Shown here in pieces: positions 5,511 through 7,595 of a DNA stretch of 7,595 nucleotides; positions within the stretch are counted from its first letter, which is position 1, and the number at the start of each line of letters is the position of its first letter. Position numbers and translations under genes: made by a program. The notes below the pieces were generated by a model. That model ran no database searches. It was not told the DNA's origin and was given only the letters and a program-made list of their open reading frames with translations. Origin of the DNA: an uncultured Azospirillum sp. (GTDB lineage: Bacteria; Pseudomonadota; Alphaproteobacteria; RF32; CAG-239); assembly GCA_902489795.1 (NCBI GenBank), contig CABUBU010000048.1, positions 1 to 7,595 of the forward strand, given 5' to 3'.

Positions 5511-6131
5511 TTATCCCGGTTTGAAGGCCACCGCTTCCGCCGCCCGGTAGCGCCCGTAGTGCCTTTCGTTTCTTTCGCATTCATTGATTTTTGCAATTTC
5601 AAAGGATTGCAGCAGTTCCCTTAAATATTCCAAACGGAAGAAATGGCGGACATGACCGTGTTCAAAAATATCCGGTCCGACCTCGGTTCCCTGTCCGTAT
5701 TCGAAATCGGAAACGGATTTGCAGGCAACCGAAAAACAGCCGCCGGGATTAAGCGTTTTATAAATTTCGGCAACGATCGCCCGGGTTTTCGCATCGTCCC
5801 AATAATGCAGGGAAAGGTCGGCCAGCACCCAGTCATAATGCCGGCGGCCGCCGTCAAAGCCGGCAATGTCGCCGCAAACGGTTTCAATCTCCGGGTTTTG
5901 CCGGCGGACATGCGCCAACGCCGAAGGCGAAATATCCAAAGCGGTCACCTTGTATCCGCGGGCCGCCAGCCACAGGCTGCCGCGTCCTTTGCCGGCACCG
6001 AGGTCAAGCACGGTTTTAAACCCGCGGCAGCGGAGGTACGCTTCCGTTTCTGCAACAAAGCCGCCCGGCACCGCGCCGTCTTCGGTAAATTTGTTAACCC
6101 ATTTGTCTTCCCAATACGCCTGATCCGCCAT
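5511..6131 (-). CDS. Class I SAM-dependent methyltransferase
   Basis: The 206-aa protein has the full Rossmann-type AdoMet-binding set. Motif I is VLDLGAGKGRGSLWLA (residues 41-56). The acidic residue at the end of strand two is Asp66 in VTALDIS. CGDIAGFD (86-93) contacts the adenine side. YDWVLADLSLHYWDD (99-113) is motif IV with its following helix, and LNPGGCFSVACK (127-138) is the post-IV turn and strand. The N-terminus (YWEDKW, 6-11) resembles TehB- and UbiE-like small-molecule methyltransferases, which act in the cytoplasm. Length is typical of a stand-alone enzyme, and no substrate-recognition domain points to a particular acceptor. The ATG at 6131 has AAAGGA nine to ten bases upstream. 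It has its own promoter (6158-6186) just downstream of the terminator of the preceding gene. The acceptor is unknown. Confidence 0.92.
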   Translation of the reverse strand: MADQAYWEDKWVNKFTEDGAVPGGFVAETEAYLRCRGFKTVLDLGAGKGRGSLWLAARGYKVTALDISPSALAHVRRQNPEIETVCGDIAGFDGGRRHYDWVLADLSLHYWDDAKTRAIVAEIYKTLNPGGCFSVACKSVSDFEYGQGTEVGPDIFEHGHVRHFFRLEYLRELLQSFEIAKINECERNERHYGRYRAAEAVAFKPG

Positions 6132-6157
6132 ATTTCATCTTCCTTTCCCGCGCTGTC

Positions 6158-6186
6158 ATCTTAACGCAAAATAAACAAACGGCCAA
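6158..6186 (-). promoter_or_regulatory. Possible promoter of the methyltransferase gene
   Basis: On the minus strand, TTGGCC (6186-6181) and TAAGAT (6163-6158) are 17 bases apart, each matching four of six consensus bases. The predicted leader of about 20 bases contains the AAAGGA ribosome site. The -35 begins three bases past the terminator stem at 6189-6222, consistent with an independent unit. Confidence 0.4.
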
Positions 6187-6188
6187 CA

Positions 6189-6222
6189 AAAAACTCTTCC
6201 GCCCGCAAGCGGAAGAGTTTTT
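6189..6222 (-). terminator. Intrinsic terminator of the 6245-6943 gene
   Basis: The arms 6189-6202 and 6209-6222 are perfect complements over 14 bp (AAAAACTCTTCCGC) with a six-base loop. On the minus strand the stem ends in six Ts. It lies 22 bases after the TAG at 6245-6247, and so ends the paralogue unit before the methyltransferase gene. Confidence 0.9.
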
Positions 6223-6244
6223 GTTTGCTAAGATAAAGAACACG

Positions 6245-6943
6245 CTATCTGCTGACAGTGCGCCTTCTTTCCATCGGTTTCACTTCCTTAATGCATTTGG
6301 CGCCGTTTTCTTCCCGGCACAATTGCAAGAAATGATCATGAGCGGAAAACACTTCTCCGACCTCAATCGCTTCGTAACTTAACGACGAAAGGGGACAGGT
6401 CTTGAGCCGTTCAACATCTTCCTGAAACAGTTTAACAAGCAGCATTTGTCCAGTCTTCAGAACTTTGCCGACCCAACAGACGGCAATAAATTTCCTTGTC
6501 TGTCCGGAAGCGTAAACTTTGCAAAGATTAAACCTGACATCGCCAAAGCCGCGGCACGCAGCTTCCTTTTCCGCATAGATCTGATGATAAAAGAAAAATA
6601 CATAATGCAGGCGAAATCCGTATCGACGATCAAAATTTACCACATATAACCGATCATCGAACAAAGAAACGGCTCCATTTTTCAAAGGGCGAAAATGCAT
6701 TTGCTCCAGCCTTTCCATTTTCTTTCCACTATTGAAAACCGGCAACAGAGATGTTCCCTCACGGGTTTTAACACGCCAGACCCACACTCCGTTTTTTTCT
6801 TCATCCGTCGCCTGTGCTGCAACCCCGAGAATCGGAAGGCTCAAGAGAGGCGTTCCCTTTTTCCGGAAATAATCGCAAACAACGGAGGAAGACCACAAAG
6901 GACACACCTTTGCAAGTTGTCTGAGATAGTTTTTTTCTTCCAT
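6245..6943 (-). CDS. Unrecognised 232-aa protein, paralogue of the next gene upstream
   Basis: I do not recognise this family. The protein is soluble-looking, with no signal peptide or clear membrane helix, and it is rich in aromatic and hydrophobic strand-like segments. It aligns along its length with the gene at 6990-7595. Shared stations include LPILG near residue 37, VW followed by LLPVF (about 53-69), FRPLKNG near 84, FFFYHQIYA near 116-124, a conserved CWVG near 155-158, LVKLFQED (about 168-175) and the EAIEVGEVF segment near 190-198. The N-terminal 35 residues (two cysteines, WSSSVVCDYF) and the basic C-terminus (RRRTVSR) are specific to this copy. The start at 6943 has no Shine-Dalgarno sequence. 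A possible promoter would start transcription at or near the ATG. Only 46 bases separate it from the upstream paralogue, so cotranscription is also possible. Codon choice looks less G+C-rich than in the genes to the left. Confidence 0.8.
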   Translation of the reverse strand: MEEKNYLRQLAKVCPLWSSSVVCDYFRKKGTPLLSLPILGVAAQATDEEKNGVWVWRVKTREGTSLLPVFNSGKKMERLEQMHFRPLKNGAVSLFDDRLYVVNFDRRYGFRLHYVFFFYHQIYAEKEAACRGFGDVRFNLCKVYASGQTRKFIAVCWVGKVLKTGQMLLVKLFQEDVERLKTCPLSSLSYEAIEVGEVFSAHDHFLQLCREENGAKCIKEVKPMERRRTVSR

Positions 6944-6949
6944 AGGCTT

Positions 6950-6979
6950 ATTATTTTAATAAAACAAAACAATTTTCAA
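6950..6979 (-). promoter_or_regulatory. Possible promoter giving a leaderless mRNA for the 6245-6943 gene
   Basis: On the minus strand, TTGAAA (6979-6974) and AATAAT (6955-6950) are 18 bases apart, each matching five of six consensus bases. The expected start would fall at about 6943, the A of the start codon. The gap is very AT-rich, so such matches arise easily by chance. Confidence 0.3.
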
Positions 6980-6989
6980 CGGGCGGTGC

Positions 6990-7595
6990 TTACTTCTTTT
7001 TCACCAGCCGCATATAAGGGTTGTGAAAAGCAGGTTCCAAAAACCGATACCCGTTTTCATCTTCCCGCAGCACAAAGCTTTTCCCATGCGTTTCAAAACG
7101 TTCGCCGACATCTATCGACTCGCGGCCGAGTTCGGTATAGGAATAGCCGGCCAGAAGTTCCCAGTCTTCCTCAAACAGCTTGATAAAAAGAGTGGTGTTG
7201 AGCGTTTCGTCGTAACCGATCCAGCAACAGGTCAGAAAACGGCTGTTTTCTGCCGTCACAAACAGCCGGCACAACATATAGCGTGCATTCGGATATCCGA
7301 GAATCGCGCCTTCGCCGATCGCATAGCGCTCGTGCCAGTAGAAACTGACGTTGCGGATGCAGCGACCGAGTATTTTGTCGTAACCGACCAGATAGGTGTG
7401 GCGGCGTCCATACATAATCATTTCGCCGCTTTCGAGCGGAGAAAATTCCCAGTCGTCGCATTCGGGAATTCCGATTGCAGGGAAAAGCGGCAACATATAT
7501 CCCTCTTCTTCGCAGTCCGCCCAGACGCAATAAGACTTCTGCGGATGACTGCGGCTGCGAATGGTTCCCAGCAACGGCACTTGTTTGACATTGAC
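6990..7595 (-). CDS. Unrecognised protein, paralogue of the 6245-6943 gene, cut by the right edge
   Basis: The frame is open to the window edge, so the 5' end is missing. The GTG at 7580 (within VKQVPLLG) aligns inside the paralogue rather than at its start, and should not be read as the start codon. The alignment suggests about 30-35 residues lie outside the window. The visible 201 residues share VPLLG, a VW pair, MLPLF, FSPLESGE, FYWHERYA, CCWIG, LFIKLFEED and the ESIDVGERFETHG segment with the downstream gene, in the same order and with similar spacing. The Cys-Trp-hydrophobic-Gly and LxKLFxED motifs are the most conserved and would define the family. The C-terminus is short and basic (MRLVKKK). 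No function can be assigned. No terminator is visible between the two paralogues, so they may be cotranscribed. Confidence 0.8.
   Translation of the reverse strand, partial: VNVKQVPLLGTIRSRSHPQKSYCVWADCEEEGYMLPLFPAIGIPECDDWEFSPLESGEMIMYGRRHTYLVGYDKILGRCIRNVSFYWHERYAIGEGAILGYPNARYMLCRLFVTAENSRFLTCCWIGYDETLNTTLFIKLFEEDWELLAGYSYTELGRESIDVGERFETHGKSFVLREDENGYRFLEPAFHNPYMRLVKKK

Noticed and set aside
7578..7580. GTG start codon for the right-edge gene
   Set aside because: The frame stays open to the edge, there is no ribosome site, and the paralogue aligns through this point with more N-terminal sequence.

Overview
The window suggests a Gram-negative, probably proteobacterial chromosome of moderate G+C. 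The promoters look like ordinary sigma70 sites, genes have mostly short leaders, several are single-gene units with their own promoter, and neighbours switch strand freely. The taxon is a guess, since there is no rRNA or other phylogenetic marker. I see no mobile element, tRNA, rRNA or CRISPR array. Seven of the eight genes read on the minus strand. One is cut by the left edge and one by the right edge.

Left part (1-1404): the first 19 codons of a minus-strand gene (start at 59) leave the window on the left. Its Shine-Dalgarno sequence lies inside a perfect 16-bp inverted repeat, with a second 7-bp stem nested inside, so the leader could control translation. A hairpin terminator (189-217) separates it from a 346-aa unrecognised protein (229-1269) with an acidic, low-complexity middle containing an AT-hook-like basic patch.

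Centre (1405-4649): a 538-aa fusion protein joins a HAD-type hydrolase to a Nudix-like segment and a helix-turn-helix-like tail. It is divergent from a ten-helix EamA/DMT-family exporter gene, and the two promoters are back to back. The exporter gene overlaps the 3' end of a convergent HD-domain phosphohydrolase gene by 47 bp. The HD gene has two overlapping sigma70-like promoters.

Right part (4782-7595): a canonical Nudix hydrolase of the isopentenyl-diphosphate-isomerase-like group has a 23-bp operator-like palindrome at its predicted transcription start. Next come a class I SAM methyltransferase, a strong terminator (6189-6222), and two tandem paralogues of a family I do not recognise. The second paralogue is cut by the window edge.

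Functionally, several products are predicted small-molecule phosphohydrolases (HAD, two Nudix domains, HD), next to one exporter and one methyltransferase. This resembles a housekeeping nucleotide or metabolite clean-up neighbourhood more than a defence or secretion island. Because most genes have their own promoter, I do not infer a common pathway. The most unusual items are the SD-sequestering leader at 57-128, the HAD-Nudix-HTH fusion and the tandem paralogue family.
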